Part shown: positions 23,101 through 38,100 of the stretch, piece after piece | Layout: each line of letters opens with the position of its first letter | How positions within the stretch are numbered: the stretch's first letter is position 1 | Assembly: GCF_008831285.2 (NCBI RefSeq) | Contig: NC_045149.1 | Location: forward strand, 5,571,500-5,635,499 | Length of the DNA stretch: 64,000 nt | Origin: Nymphaea colorata | Lineage: Eukaryota; Streptophyta; Magnoliopsida; Nymphaeales; Nymphaeaceae | Direction: 5' to 3' | Translations under genes and position numbers: made by a program | The notes under the pieces: model-generated | The model's database searches: none | The model's input: the letters and a program-made list of their open reading frames with translations, nothing else | Told to the model about the DNA's origin: nothing

Positions 23101-26100
23101 TCAGTGGATGGTTTCATTATCCTTTTACATTTTTGTTCTTGAAATAGATGTGTTGAAAGACATCCAAATTCTTTTCACATCCACTTCCAGTGAATGTATG
23201 ACTGAGGATTTTAATTTTAAAGCATTTAATGTTTGAACAGTAACCCCAAATCTACTCTACCATGTCTAACTCAAAGCAAACAATATGAGAAAAGCATGAG
23301 ATAAATTGAATAAGCATAAAAGCTGAAAGTGAAACAAATATTAGTAATAACATACATGGACACATTGTCGTCGTGTTTCAAATTGCTACATTTTTCCCTA
23401 TTTCTGCCTGAGCATTATCATATACTTTCATATCTGTAAATGACATCTTATATGTAAGGCTCAGGCACCAATATCTCAATTTAGTCTAATAATCCCTTAT
23501 TCAACTTTCTACGTATTTTAAATGTTGGTTACTATCTTTATGATTTGGACAATAAGATGCTGCATGCCAGTTCATCTGTCATCTATAATCCACTACAGGC
23601 AAATAAAACCTTTCTGCTTGAGGTGCGTTCTTTAGTGGCCTCAGCCTCTTTTGCTTTGTCTAAGGCTTCATAGACACACTTCAAACTGACCGAAGCTGAA
23701 ACACACTTCAAACTGGCTGATCAACCTTTTGTGTTCCAATTGAAAGAGAGATGTGGACACTGTTTGGGAGATTTTGACATGCTAATATATCTTTATTTCT
23801 CAGACAAAAGGTGAGTGTGGGGAATTGGAAGACAAGGCTGGAAATACTAACTAGTTTTCTTGAAACTTTTTTATATGTAGAAAATTGACAGTGGGTTTAA
23901 CTGAAGTTTTCTATATCTGTTACCTCTAAGGGTGGCACTAGATTCTATCTTTCATGCTAAACTTTTGTTGTGATGGTGTGTAGTTGGTGTACAGAAAGCT
24001 AGGCAGATAGCTGGAAAGTTCAGCTTGCCAATTGTTGGTGTACATCACATGGAAGCTCATGCATTGATTGCTAGGTATATATTATATACACACACATATA
24101 TATATGCATATATTTTCATTTTCTTTTTGCATTTTCCTTTTCTGTATTCTTGTCATTTTTACTCGCGTTTAGACCTTCACCATGACTAACAACTTGCTGG
24201 GCTAGCTCCAACAACTAGATGTCTAGCTGTTGGAGCTAGCCAACAGTTAGCACTGCCTGTTCTTGTATACATATGGGATGATGATTTCCCTTGTATAGTT
24301 ATGTTTGCGCTGAGCATTTGCTAATAATATTCAGTCTATTTTTAGATTGTTGTTAGTGCCCTTGTGCATATTGTGGTAAGCCTTTGCACATCTTTATTGT
24401 GAGTTCTCTAGCGTGAGCATGAATCTTGTATTTTGGCTTACACCTTCCTCTTTGGAGTTTATATTTACATGGGACTAGAACTGGACTTGTGCTGAACATT
24501 TCCTAATAATATTCAGTCCATTTTTATAGTTGTTAGTGTCCTTGTGCAAAGCCTTTGTGCTTCTTTATTGTGAGTTCTCTTGTGTGAGCGTCAGTCTTGT
24601 ATTTTGGCTTACATGTTCCTCTTTAGACTTTATGTTTACGTGGTACCAGAACTGGACTCTACAGGAAGATTGATCAAGCTGGTAAAGGTTGTCTTGGCTT
24701 CTCAAGAAACATGCTGATTGAAGCCACTTCTTGTTCATGAATACGACTACGTATTGCACTCTCTTCACGTTTCATTTGTGGCAGAAAAGAACTCTTACTT
24801 ATCTCCAGATCAAGCTAAATAGCTCATTGGGCCAAAAATATGAGGGTCACATTAGAGGCAAAGGGCTTTATGTGCACGTTGAGGGTATTATTTTGTAACC
24901 TGAGCCTGAGTTTGCCAAAATTGGAAATGGCAAAACGATGATCCTTGAGGGAGCCGAAAGGTAGAAAGCTCTTGATGATTAGAATAAAAAACATGAGTGG
25001 ATTAGAATAAAAAACATGAGTGGGAGATGAAGGATTTCAAAATTCTCTTGCGGTTCTTCTTTGGTTTTTCTTTACCAAGAAAATTAAAATGCCAATATGT
25101 TAAAGTTTAAAAGGACACTTCAAGTTCAAACATGTGAATATTTAAAAAGGTGGACACCTCAGGAGATTTGTCTCAAAGACTTTATCTTCAAGAAAAGCCA
25201 TAAGTCTAATACAGGAACATGATTGTGAGAGAATGTTGTTGCAAAAAACAATAGGAAGAAGAGAAGAAAACAAGGAGCGAGAGAGGAGAAAGGAACAACA
25301 TCTCTCCATTAACCCTAATCAGATAGTGCAGAAAATTACATCGAAGTCCACAATATTTCAAAAATTTACTAAAATATATTTAAAACAATTTTTAAATATT
25401 CAACCTACCCTCAAACTTATGACTTTCTTGCTACACTCTCCTTCAAGATAAAGTATAGCTACCTGTCATGCTCAGTTTGTTATAATACTTGAAAACCAAC
25501 CCCTCACTATTTCTGTCTACCATGCCTGAGAATTATTTGAGAGACCAAGATCTTTAGTGACAAAATTTTTGTGAGGCTGAGTTTTTATGTTTGAAATCTC
25601 CTTTGCAGTCCATTTCTTCTTGTATGACCTGCTTTCTTTTATAACTAATAGTGCTTGATGATGATTTAGAGCACCGGGAGAGGCAAACCATGAAGTTCCC
25701 TAAGGATATTGAAATACTTTTTTCATATAGAAGCTATATATTCTCATAAGGATATTTTTGTGTCCCTAAATTCGCTTCTGTGATAACTGCTACATCTAAG
25801 ATAATTAGATGATAAGCTTTGTGGAACTCTGGAAGTTGTAAGAGTTAAGTTAATGATTGTTGATGTATTTCTATTAAATGTACTCCCAACTAACAATAAG
25901 TTGGATCATTAATGTCATATTTGGTGATTTTCCCAAATAAAACTGATTTTTTTTTGTTATCTGAAAACAAGGGTAAAAATGATATTTCACACAACTAAAG
26001 GGGTGGAATGACTGTTCATATTAGATGTGCACTTGACCTCCCCTATTCCTGTACCATGTTTTTTAAGATTGCCATGTCCATGCCCGGCTGCCTGCATTGC

Positions 26101-29100
26101 CACAGCCATACCCGAACCAGTACTGATACCCATGTAGGGTTCTACCATTGTAGCATGACAAAAGCTTTGTTTGGGCCATCATGGGTGTTCCTCCTGGCTA
26201 ATCCACTGCAGGTCATATGCATGCACGTATATTCTGCACCCACGGGGGCTAAGATCGAAAGGAAAAATATGAAAGGTCGAACCTAGAAATTGTTAAAAAT
26301 TGACAAATCACATTGATTATGAGTCTACAGACTTAAAAAGGATATTTTACTTGAATATTGCTTTCTTAACTGGGCTTGGACTTGGTTGCACAGCTTAAAT
26401 GGTAAACTTATTGAACTTTTGGGTGAATGTGTTATAATGCTTCTGAGATATAGGATGAATGTGTGTAAAGTAGTCCAGGGTAGTTAGATTTATAATGTGT
26501 TTGTTGACATTGGAGCCGTGATGATTGGTAGTAGTCAATTTTCAAGGAAGAAGGTGAGGATTGTTCTCAGTCAGCCGCCGTTTTTCAAGCTCAGACCTTG
26601 AGGATAAGGTGGGAGGGACGTTGATAGCCATTCAATTTAAGAGGGTCCTTATAAGGAAAATGTACATAGTGGAAGGGGAAAATATAATAGGGACTTCAGC
26701 TTTTAGTCAGGCCCTTTATTAGACTGCGTAATTACTTATAAATAAGTTGGGTTGAGGATCTGGGGGAAGAATGCAGACTAAAGAAGTATGTCTCCTCTGC
26801 TGAGGGATTAACACTAATTGGGATGAGGGTTCTGTGGGTGCGTATGTTAGGTTTTCCTTGTAACAGATGAGATAAGTGTAATAGTGGCTACAATTTGACT
26901 AAATTATTTGCACTAAAAATGCATACATGATAATACCCTGATTATGTCGAAACATGATTAATTGGGCAACAAGGCTCTCATTGTTTAATGCTTCCATTGT
27001 GTATACCCTGTGCATGAGGATCATAAGATCAAACGAATGGCTGATCAGGTGTATTATGATCAAATGAATAAGTGATCGAGTCTATTGTGGCCAATGAATA
27101 AGTTTGAAGTATGTTATCGTCATGGTGATTGATGCTTATGTGAAATATACTGAATTAATCAATTGACCTAAAACATTGCAAGACATGTGGGATTGATGAT
27201 ACAAGTTGCATATCTGATATAAAGGTGACAAATAATTAGTGTTTATTGGGTAGTGTAGTGCCAATCTTGTTATAATGCATCCACTCTCCAGGGGTTTAAT
27301 GAAATTGCTATTCTATTCTACTCTGAAGGCCCTATCTTCTATTGCAATCATTTTTTAGCTTTGAACAAGTCAAGGCAGCAAGCAGATCGGAGGGCATAGT
27401 TCACATTCCAGGGAAGTGTTTCATGTGCTGTCATGTTGTCTGGAGATTTCAGGTTCCTTTTTGGTTTTATTTAATCTTGTAGAGAAAAATGTAAATTTGC
27501 CGATTGTTTACTTTGTGTATATGTTTTTTTATATGAAAATGAATTGTCCATTTTGTGCTATGTGTTTATGTGAATTGATCAGTGTGATCGAGAGAGTGTC
27601 GTTCCAATTTTATCGGATGTCTCCGAAGAGACAGGGTCACTAAGAGAGAGTAGTTTCATAATGATTAGCAAGGAGCCTGTTAGGAATCTTATGTACACAT
27701 ATTCAACGTCTGGAAATTGTGATGGAGGTCAGTTGCTTGGACTTACTTGCAGCCAACCTTCTACGGATTGGAGTCTGTATGGGTTGGTAGTGAGAGTCTT
27801 CTTTATAAGTTGGTGGAGTCTGATGAATCAAGTATGGTTAATGTTGGAGATGGCAGTTATAGACCACTAATGTTTTCCCTGAGTTTTCCTAGATGGAGCA
27901 ATGCAGATACTGAAAGCAAAATTTTATAATAATATGCTACATACGGTAATAATATCACATTAGTTGTTTCAAGCACCCTGAACGAATAAAGTTTCTTTGA
28001 TCACTGTTTCTGATAAGGTAATATTATTTGTCATCTTGGACAAATTCTGGTCACCTTAGACTAATCCCTATATAAGTTCTTGATGCAATTTTAAAATGGC
28101 ATTTCCTTCATTGTGAAGAAAATGAGATATTTTAGCTGGGTAGTCAAATGATATGGCTAGTTAGGTGTATTCTATGCCATCCAGAATAGTCGCAGTCTGG
28201 TTGCTAGAGAAAAAGATAAGTAATAATTGACTTGAAGCATTTTTGGTGCTATCTTTTCATACTTTTAGATACAACGTCCAGCATAGAGTAGCACATGGTG
28301 CTGCTTCATGTAATATGTTTTTGTGTTTGGCTGATGGCATGTCCAACTTAATTTTGTTTCTCAATCTTTCATATATGCTACTATATGGCAGACAGTTTCA
28401 TAGTTTGTTCACATATGTATGACTTTAACCAATTTCTGATCTAGGGATTACAATCATTCTTTTTAGGTTGTGTGAACCAGAATTGCAATTTCCGTTCCTC
28501 ACCCTTCTAATTTCAGGTAAGATGCATGTTTCATGTCCTTCACTAATACTAGGTTTTTTCAGTTTTTTTTTTATGAAGTCTTCAAAATTTATGGTCCATT
28601 TCAGCTTGTTTGTGTATGAAACCAATGTTGTAAAGTGCATATCATAACTCATATCAATAGACATGCCTTATTGCAACATATCATAAATTTGTTTTTTTTA
28701 ATTCAAAATAATAAAAAAATAGGAAAAATCAAGAAGAATACGTTCTCTATAAAAAAACATGTCCCACATAAATATGGACTTATAGCAATGAATGTTTAAC
28801 AATTTAACATAACATAATCATAATGTCACAAGTCATAATTGTAGATGCCAGAACTCAAATTTTCACTCAATTTTTAATATACCAAAACACAATGGACCCA
28901 AAAGTTGAAGCTGTGACAAGTCTTCGATCAATTCTCATAAAGCATAAAACCAAAAGGGTCGTTCATTTTCATTACATGTAAAACAATATGTACAGATCCT
29001 TTCATACAAAGTAAATGTACAACTCGGATACACATTTTCAAAAAGTTCACAAAGCAACAAAAAAAGGCAGCACTAAAATTGACGTGCCAACACACACACA

Positions 29101-32100
29101 CAAAACAATCTTCACTGGTGGGATGTGAACATCTCCTATGATCTGCTGCCAATCCAACACACAACAATCTTCACTTTTTTATGTTCTGCATGTGTAATGG
29201 CACGTTGTAATTATTTTCCTTTCTAGGAACTCTTAAGTCCATAAAATTATTCTATTGTATCTAACGAAATATGGGATAGACAGTGAGGTTGTTTCTGCCA
29301 TCATCTTATGCACTCCTTTGCTTCTATTCTGTTGATTGAGAACTGAGGTGGCTTCCCAAAATCTGATATTAAAAAATCTTTCAGCTGGCATGTCTAACAA
29401 CATAATGAAGATGCCTGCATTGAATACTTAATAACAAAATAGACTATATATCATAGCCACAAATATCATTCTTAGGTTTTTATTGATGAGGTTTTTCTCA
29501 GGCACTTTCCAGCAAATTTGGTTTTCTAAGAAAATTCTCAGGAAAGTCTCGGAGATTTTAAAGAAATAAAACATAAAATATTAGGTAAAAATACAATGAA
29601 TGAGAAACTAATAAGAAGGCATAAACAAGCAGCTAATTAAAATGATAAAATAATAAGCATTGTATTGCATGTAGGAGGTCACGTTGAATACCTAAAACAA
29701 GAGGAAATAAAACCATGAAAAATGTTGTAAAAAATGAAAACAGAAAATGAAATAAACAATAAATGAAAAAAATAGGAAAATAAAATTGAAATAAATTGAT
29801 TTTTTTTCAAAATATCGTGATATTTTCTTGTTTTTTTCATTCTTTTCATTTTTTTCGTTAACATCGCGATATTTTTGAAAATATCATGATATTTGTGGCT
29901 ATGTTTTATACTTCACTTGCTGCTTGTAGATTACAATATCAGTTGCTCTGGACCACTTCGAATATGTGCATTAGTAAATCTTCTGCATTGGGCTATATCA
30001 TACTTATGGGGATAAGTATTTTTCCATCTAGGAGGGCACAATCTCCTTATTCTTGCTTGTAGTCTTGGCCAATATATACAACTTGGAACAACAGTAGATG
30101 ATGCAATTGGTGAGGCCTTTGATAAAGCTGCTCGGTGGCTTGGTCTCGATTTGAGAAGGGGTGGTGGCCCTGCTCTAGAGCAGCTTGCAGAAGAAGGTGA
30201 CCCACATTCCTTTGACTTCTCGGTAAAATCTTTTAGCCTGTCAATCCCATCTTATTAAATTATTGTATAGCAATATTTTCCAGGTTCTTTCTTTTAATAT
30301 TTCTAGTCCTTCATATGATTGTTCACCTTTTACCTTTTGGTTATTTTTCCTTTTGAATTCTCCTTTTTAAGATATTTATAAATTATCAGGTACCAATGAA
30401 ACAGCACCAGGATTGCAATTTCTCATATGCAGGTTTGAAGACACAAGTAAGATTGGCAATTGAATCCAGCAACATGTGAGCAAAATTCAGCAGATCAAGC
30501 TTGCAATGACCTTCATTATATAGTTTCTTTTCTTTTATCATTGTAAAACGTTATCACTTATGTTGTTGAAATTTTGAAAATCTCAAATTTTCATCGCTAA
30601 AATCTCCCCGTTGATGCTATTGTATTTTTTCAAAGTACCATAGACAAATAAATAGCATAGCCATATATCATGGCAGCTAGCTGCTTTTATCTTAAATTGA
30701 ATTCTTTAATTCAGTGTCCCAAAAGTTACACCCGGATTTGAAGCACTAGAAATGACCTATAAAAGTTGAAAATGCAGTTAATAAAACTTGAAGCACAGCA
30801 ATAAACACTACACCTAGTTATAGCTATGCTATATTGCTATTTATGACTGACAGTCAAAGTTCATTAGCCATGCTTGGGTGCAGATTTTTTTTTGGTAATT
30901 TCAAGGAGAGCTGCTCCTCAAATTGGCCACAGGAACAATGTCACGTTGCTCTGAATGAGGGACTGGCCTTAAAAAAGTAAATTAGACTCAGCGAGATGCA
31001 AAGACATTGTTTACCTCGAGAAAAAGGAGCTTCAGATTTGCTGAATGTTTTTGCCATTGACAGGATTTTTTTTTTTCCTTCCTTTGTTCTTGATGGTGGA
31101 TGCCCTGCATGATCTTGACATCCAATCAAGCAATTGGTGAGGTATAATGATTTTTTGTGGACTTCCAATTATTCTAGGCTGCTGTAGACAAGGAAGATGA
31201 ACCTGCTACTTTTCATCAAGCTATAAATTCTAGGAAATGAATTGAAACTACGAATGATGAGATAGAGGCATTTCATGAATGTGGTACTTTGGAGATTGTG
31301 CTTTGGCCACCTGATAAGAATGTTGTGGGATGTAAGTATAAAGAATAAAAGTGGGCCTGATGAGAACATTGAAATGTGCCAATTCATGACTTGTCACAAA
31401 AGGATTTACTCAGTAGGTAGGACAAGATTATGATGAAAAACATTTTTTCCAAAGATAGGGACCATTCAAGTTACATTAGCATTTGCTATTGAACGTGGAT
31501 GGTTTGCCAACTTGATGTAGAAAATGCATTCCACATGGAGCTTTGAGGGAAAAAGTCCATATGGAGTTACTACCTGGATATATGCAAGGAGAATCACGGG
31601 GCTTTATATGTAGATTGAAGAGAGCAATGTATATGTTGAAGTAGGCATCACATTCATGGTTGGATAGTTTTGCTTTTGAGATTCAAAATCATGGTTTTTG
31701 TAGATTTCATGTGGGCTACTCCTTATTCATCTATAACTAGTCAGGTATTGCTATCTTTCTATTGATGTACATGGATGATATTGTCATGATAGGGAATTCA
31801 GGCAATCACATCGACATGGTAAATGCATTACTGGGTAAGAGATTGAAGATGAATTGGAGTTGACAAAAAAGGTCATAGGATGAAACTTCTCCAGCATAAG
31901 TATCTTGTGAATGTCGTAAGCATAGCAAGCGTAATTACAGTAGGCCCCTAGCTAGCCTAGCATTTAGCCCACAAGCTAGAAACTCATGATGGAGATTTGC
32001 ACGATGATCCCACTGAGTACCATGGTCTCATTGGAATGTCACAGTATTTGGCTTTTAGAAATCCTGACATTGTATACTCAATTGATCAAGTGTCTCTGCT

Positions 32101-35100
32101 TATACATGAGTTGTGGACTACACATACGGAGGCAGTTACTATATCTTAAGGTACTTAAAAGGAATGCTTGGGGATGGCCTAGTATTGAATATTGTTGGAA
32201 GGGGGAAAGCGTGAACTTGTTGTCTATAGTGATGTTGATTGGCAGGAGGCAATCTGTCTCACGATACGTTGTGTGCATTGGCATGAACTTTGGTGTCATG
32301 GAGCTGTAAAAATCATAAGGCTGTGGCCAGATCGAGCACAGAAGCAGAATCAGATTCATGGTTGCAGCCAAAGTTACATAGGTACGATGCCTACTAACCA
32401 GAGTTGGAGAGAGGTCTCATGATATGTTTTGTGACAGTCAAGAGTGCTATAAATATGTCATTTAATCCAGTTCACTATAGCCATGCCAAAAATATACAGG
32501 TAGGTCAACATATTATGAGATAGAATGTAGAGGTAAAGGTGATCAATCTGAGTTTAAGATGCTTAAAGGGAAGCCATTTCATGGTTCAAAACCATTGTCA
32601 CAAATATCGTTCTCAGGTTTTCATCAGCGAGGTTTCTCTCAGGTATTTTTCGTCAAAGCTGTTTTTTTGGAAATATATTCTGAAAATCTTGGCAATTTTT
32701 TAAAAAATCGTCAAAATTAAGTAAAAATAAAATAAATGAGAAACTAATATAAAAACATCAAAAAATTAACTAGGTAAGCAAGAAATGAAAAAATGGAAAC
32801 TGGCACTCTAATAAATACCAAAAACATACAGGTTTTCTAATGGCTGAAGGGTCAGATTTCGGATGGAATGCTTTTCTTTGTTTCCAGCAACCCTCACCAT
32901 CGACGAAGGTTATCACTCGTCACTCCTCAAACCCTCACATGCCAAACGCAGCTTCCTCACTTCTCAACCCTCACCAAAGAGGCAGACCCTTGGTGAAAGG
33001 TTACTGGAAGATGTAGCTTCCACTTTCATGTCTCACACAGAAGGTAAAGTTAATAAATCCTGTTCACTAAAAGTTAGAGTTGAGTACCCTTTTTGCCATT
33101 AAAAAGAAATTTCAGTTCAAAAAATACCCTTTCTTTCTTTACTTTTAACACGTTGTACCCTTCTTTAGCAAAAGAATTCATCACGTGCAGTTTTTATGAA
33201 TTAAAAATTTAAAACCGTGTGCAAAAACATATAAACAGCACATAAATTCAGTGGCGAAAAAAATGTGATTATCGTGATAAATATTTTTTGCCAATATTTT
33301 CAAAATATCACGATTTTTTGGTGATTTTTTTGTTTTTCTCCTTTTTAACGTTTATGTCGCAATATTTTCACAACTCTACAATCTCTTCTTCCTTATGTTG
33401 AATATCTATGGACATCAAAAAAATCTAGCAATAGGTGTATTTTTGTATATACATATGTAACATGGACCAAAGTGTATTCAATCTACTTGTAAACGTGGAA
33501 GTTTATAATTAAATGTTTCTCTATGTATGTATTCCTGTACTTTTATAATTTGGTCTGTGGTGTGGTTCAATTTCATGCTTTTTATAAATCTTGTCAATTT
33601 TCTATATGTTACTTATCTGTTGGAATTTTTTTGGAGCCCTTTGTAAGTACTTAAGACATTAATGAATTGTTTAGGAGCTTGGGGCATAAATAGGGCCTAG
33701 CATCTTAGCTTGCATAATTTCTCTGGCTTTAACTCCTTACTCCTTAGGGACCACCTAGGCACTCACTAGGCCTTTAGCGGCTTTAGTGCCAAAGTGGTAG
33801 CTCTCAACAGAGCTGACCCACACACTCTCACACCCCCGCGAAGCCCAACTTCGATTAAGGAAAGAACTCAGAGTTTCATTTCTTGCCTAGGGTTAATTTC
33901 CGATGAGACGATATACTTATAGTTCCTCATGGGTGGGTTATTACAGGATCCACTTATGGGATCAGGGTCCATCTAATGACCCGCCCCTTGCATCCTATTC
34001 CTGAAGGCAACAGAGAAACACAAACAACGTGAAAATAGAACAAAACAGAACAAGGGAACTCAGACAGCAAAGACCCAATATGTGTGGCTGCTGCCATAAC
34101 GTGGGGCCTAACACAAAGCAAAGGTGGTTGCTTTTGAGAGCATAATTTGTATGAGCTGGTCCACATCCCAATTTCTCACTCATTGTTGTAGAGCATTTTG
34201 TATAACAAAGATACCTCATGCATTGCAGGCTAGCAAAAAGCCTTTTCTTTACGTTTGGCCTTTGATGGTCTCAGTTGTGGAAGTCTGTAATGCAATATGC
34301 ATGGTTGACGGACAAGCATTTGAGACCAAAGCACAGGTCTATCTATCAAATTCCATTTTGCTGTTCAACTTGCTGTATGTTCCTGTGATATTGGCTGAAG
34401 TACTTCTAGAAAGCTGCCATTGTTTTGCTTCCAGTTACTACTTTAGGTTATTTCATCTTGCAGGATGGTCTCATATAGGTGATATGCTTCCTTTTGGACA
34501 TTTTTACAGAAAGGCTGATGTCCCAGTTCATTTGACAAATGCTGAAGACAGAAGATTACGTGCAAATATTGCAGCTTCTTTCCAGGTCTGAATTTTAGAT
34601 GTATTTTCTTCTCTTGTTTTGCTTACCATGGCTTAACACATGGTTCATGGCTTCATGCCTTTAAGCTGAAGTCCATGAATTAATGAAGATGAGTGTGCAT
34701 ACCTTTGCTATATGTTGAATGTAACAGAGGGTTGCGGTTCTACATTTAGAGCAAAGATGTGAACGGGCAATTGGATGGGCTTCGAACATTGAACCTTCAA
34801 TAAAATGCATGGTAACCTGATTTTTTACATGATTCCATTCAACTCCTGCATAAAAAATGTGTTACATATTCGTAAAGCAGACATCTCTCCTTGCTTTTCT
34901 TTTCTTAGGTAGTTTCTGGTGGTGTTGCATCCAACCGTTATGTCAGATCACGTCTTGATGATATTGTAAAGCAGAACGGTCATAGACTTATTTGCCCTCC
35001 TCCAAGCCTCTGCACCGACAATGGTATGCATCTTGATTTGCCTTGTTATTTGTCACAGGGAATCAGCAAAGCTGTTCCCAGAAATGGAAAAAACTAGAAC

Positions 35101-38100
35101 CATGTTGAGAATTAACATAACCTTAGAAAATTTTAAGATGAAATGCAAGTGTTACTCATTTAGATGTGCCTAAAATTGGATTATATTGGTTGTGCAAAAC
35201 TTAAGCCATATGGAACAGGGAAGATACACACTGGGATAACCTAGAAAGCTTTTTCCTAATGTATCTCAAACTATGGTAGCTTAAATGTATTTTTCAAATC
35301 AGATGATAAGAATCACAAAATTCTTTTAGCTGGGCAGATGAGCAGCATTAGCATGTGTTTACAGCAGGACCATGAATGTGAAAGGAAGAGGATATACAAG
35401 TCGAAGAGAGCAAAACATTCAGAATTTTACAAGTGTGTGTTATGATTTGAAATTTTTTCTGAAACAGATGGTGGCATAAAAATACTAACCATGCTACCAT
35501 TGGGTTCCCTCATTTCGTTTGTTTCAGTTATTCTCATCCGGTGGCCCTTATACTTGTATCCAAACCTTATTTTTACCAACTTCTATGTTTCTCAATATTT
35601 TGGTGTGCCAAACAGGCTATTGTTATAATTAGTTAACTGTTCAATTGAAATCAAAACATACTAATTTGTTCTGCATTCTGCCCAAAATATTAGGCATCTT
35701 GCCGTTCTTTATGGTTTTTGGCTTCATTGAAAGTAGTTGATTGAAAATAAGAATGCGTAGTACTTAAATATGCCCTATATCTTGCTGCAAGTGTCTCATC
35801 GGATAAAAATTTATTCAGAAACTTATGTCCCAATAAGTGACTAGTGACCTTTTCATGAGTGCTTTCATGTTGGATTGGAGGTCTCTGTCTTCTACAGTAA
35901 ATTACATATTCTCTAGATACTCCACCCTTGTCATTTTCTTTGATATTATTTAGATCTTTTTCACCATGAAATGATTCATCTTCAAATTCTGAAAAATATT
36001 TAAGCAAGCAGCAGTAACCATGTTATCTTGACTACTTTTATTCTTCCTAAAACCAATTTGTCTTTCGATAAAATTTACATTTTTTGAAGCTATGACTTTG
36101 TCATTGGCTAGGTCTTAGCATTTGTAACCTTTTTGGGTTTTAGTATATCTAATGAAAGCACATTCTGTAGTTTTAGAACTTGATTTGTGAGCCTTATCAT
36201 TTCACACGGGGTTTATATCTAATAGAAGTAGATTCTATATTTATGATGTTGTATACCACTCACCACAAGGGAGAGCTTCGTTGTAAGGATGCTAAGCAGC
36301 GTTAGGCACAGCTGGCATGGCGGAGGAGAGCTTGGTGGATAAGCCTGGACATTGGGCTGGCCCGGCCCGGCTTGGAGTCGGACTCAGGCCAGCCTGACAC
36401 CCGAAACCTGGGCCCGGGCCCGGCCCGATAAGGAGTTGGACTCGGGCCAGGCTGACATGTGAAACCTGGGCCCGACCCAACACTTGAAACTCGATCGCGG
36501 CCTGGGCCTGGCCCGTTTAAATTAAAAAAAATATATTTTTAATATAAAATAATATATAAATATAATTAATCATAATAAAATATTATAATTATATAAAAAT
36601 TAATAAAATATATGCCCGGGCCCGGCCCGATAAGGAGTCGGACTCGGGCCAGGCTGACATGTGAAACCTGGGCCCGACCCAACACTTGAAACTCGATCGC
36701 CTGGGCCTGGCCCGTTTAAATTAAAAAATATATATTTTTAATATAAAATAATATATAAATATAATTAATCATAATAAAATATTATAATTATATAAAAATT
36801 AATAAAATATATATTTAAAAAAATCTTTTTAGGTCGAACCAGTCTTAATCGGGCCCACCCAGGCCTGCCCGATAACTAATCGGGCCGGCCTGGTGCCCTT
36901 TTTTCCAGGTCTGAGTCGGGCCGGGTACTAGGTACCCGACGCCCAGCCTTACTGGTGGAGGAGATGCAGAGAGCCTCGCTGTCGGCCCAATGGTGTGCAA
37001 TGGGCCTGATGGAACCCAAGTCTGCTATTTTGTTGTCCATGGCAGTTTCATTGAATTGGACTGCTGCTTGGTTTATTCTGAAAGGCAGTTGCAAATTTTT
37101 CCTTGATCATGAGGCTGGTTTGCACTTGCTGCCCTGAAGTTTATGGGATTTGCACCCATTGTATGATGTTTGTCTGTTTGCCTGAGACCTTGCAATGGTC
37201 TTGGATAATTTACTGCTGAATTCCCTCTATTTAGCTGCGACTGATCCTGTTGTGGTTGCCACTGCTATACTGGCAGCTTTAAAGTTAATGAAGACTTGAT
37301 TGTTGGAGAGGAAAGGATCTTGTTTGCAGCTGTTTTGAAGAATTGATTTAAAGTTTGTTGTTGGGACAGCCTTGAAGAGTATTGTGCTGTTGAATCTTGT
37401 TAAGTGTTTATTCTATGTCACACGGACTCTTCAAAAAAGGGCTGCACCCATGTCAACACAATGCTATTGCTGGTGCTGATATGGGTGCGGCTCCAACACG
37501 TACCTTAACTGCACCCTTTCTTATGCATGTTCAAAATATTTTTTATTGTTTTCTCTCTATCCCTTTCTTTCTTTATCTACAGTAATAAAAGTAAAAAATA
37601 AAAAGGCAGATTAAGCTAAGAAACAAGCTAAAATATATATATTATGAATACATACATTTATATATATATAATAAGTATATTATATATATACACCATCGCA
37701 CCCAAATTTTTTGGGATACGCTGCACCGGCACCGGCCTCTGCACCCGCACCCCGCACTTATGTGACATAGGTTTATTTCTTCTCAATTGTGCTGTTGTTT
37801 GGTGTCTCAAGTCTGGTTTGAGTATCAGTTGTTGTAACTGTTGGATGGCCAGTTGATTGTAGCTTGTTCTGGCATTGTTATCAGTTTGTTTTTGCTACTA
37901 TCAGTCATTATCCATTATACCTGGGATTATTTTGTTTGCTGGACAGTAAAATATGGATAAAGGAAAAGTATTGCAGGTGCTAATGTGACTAAGTCTTTTG
38001 GTGGAAATGGAAGCAATGATAGAAATATGAATAATATACAATACTGTAAGAAACTGGGACGTATGAAGTTTAATTGTCCTATCCCAAAGAAAAAGAAAGG

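Noticed and set aside
27661-27929. Overlapping plus-strand frames in GCP1 intron 5
   Set aside because: Overlapping frames with no domain; the exon that restores GCP1 phase is at 28467-28516, so these are not needed.
32863-33102. 79-codon plus-strand frame in GCP1 intron 8
   Set aside because: It looks exon-like at first, but the GCP1 phases join directly from exon 8 to exon 9, and the frame has no known domain.
33620-33960. Possible LTR starting TGTTGGAATTTT with a TATA-like AAATAGGG
   Set aside because: No partner copy, primer site or polypurine tract could be found, so the evidence is too thin for a call.
34124-34591. 155-codon open frame read as a separate protein
   Set aside because: Its last 25 codons are GCP1 exon 9; the rest is intron sequence that happens to be open.
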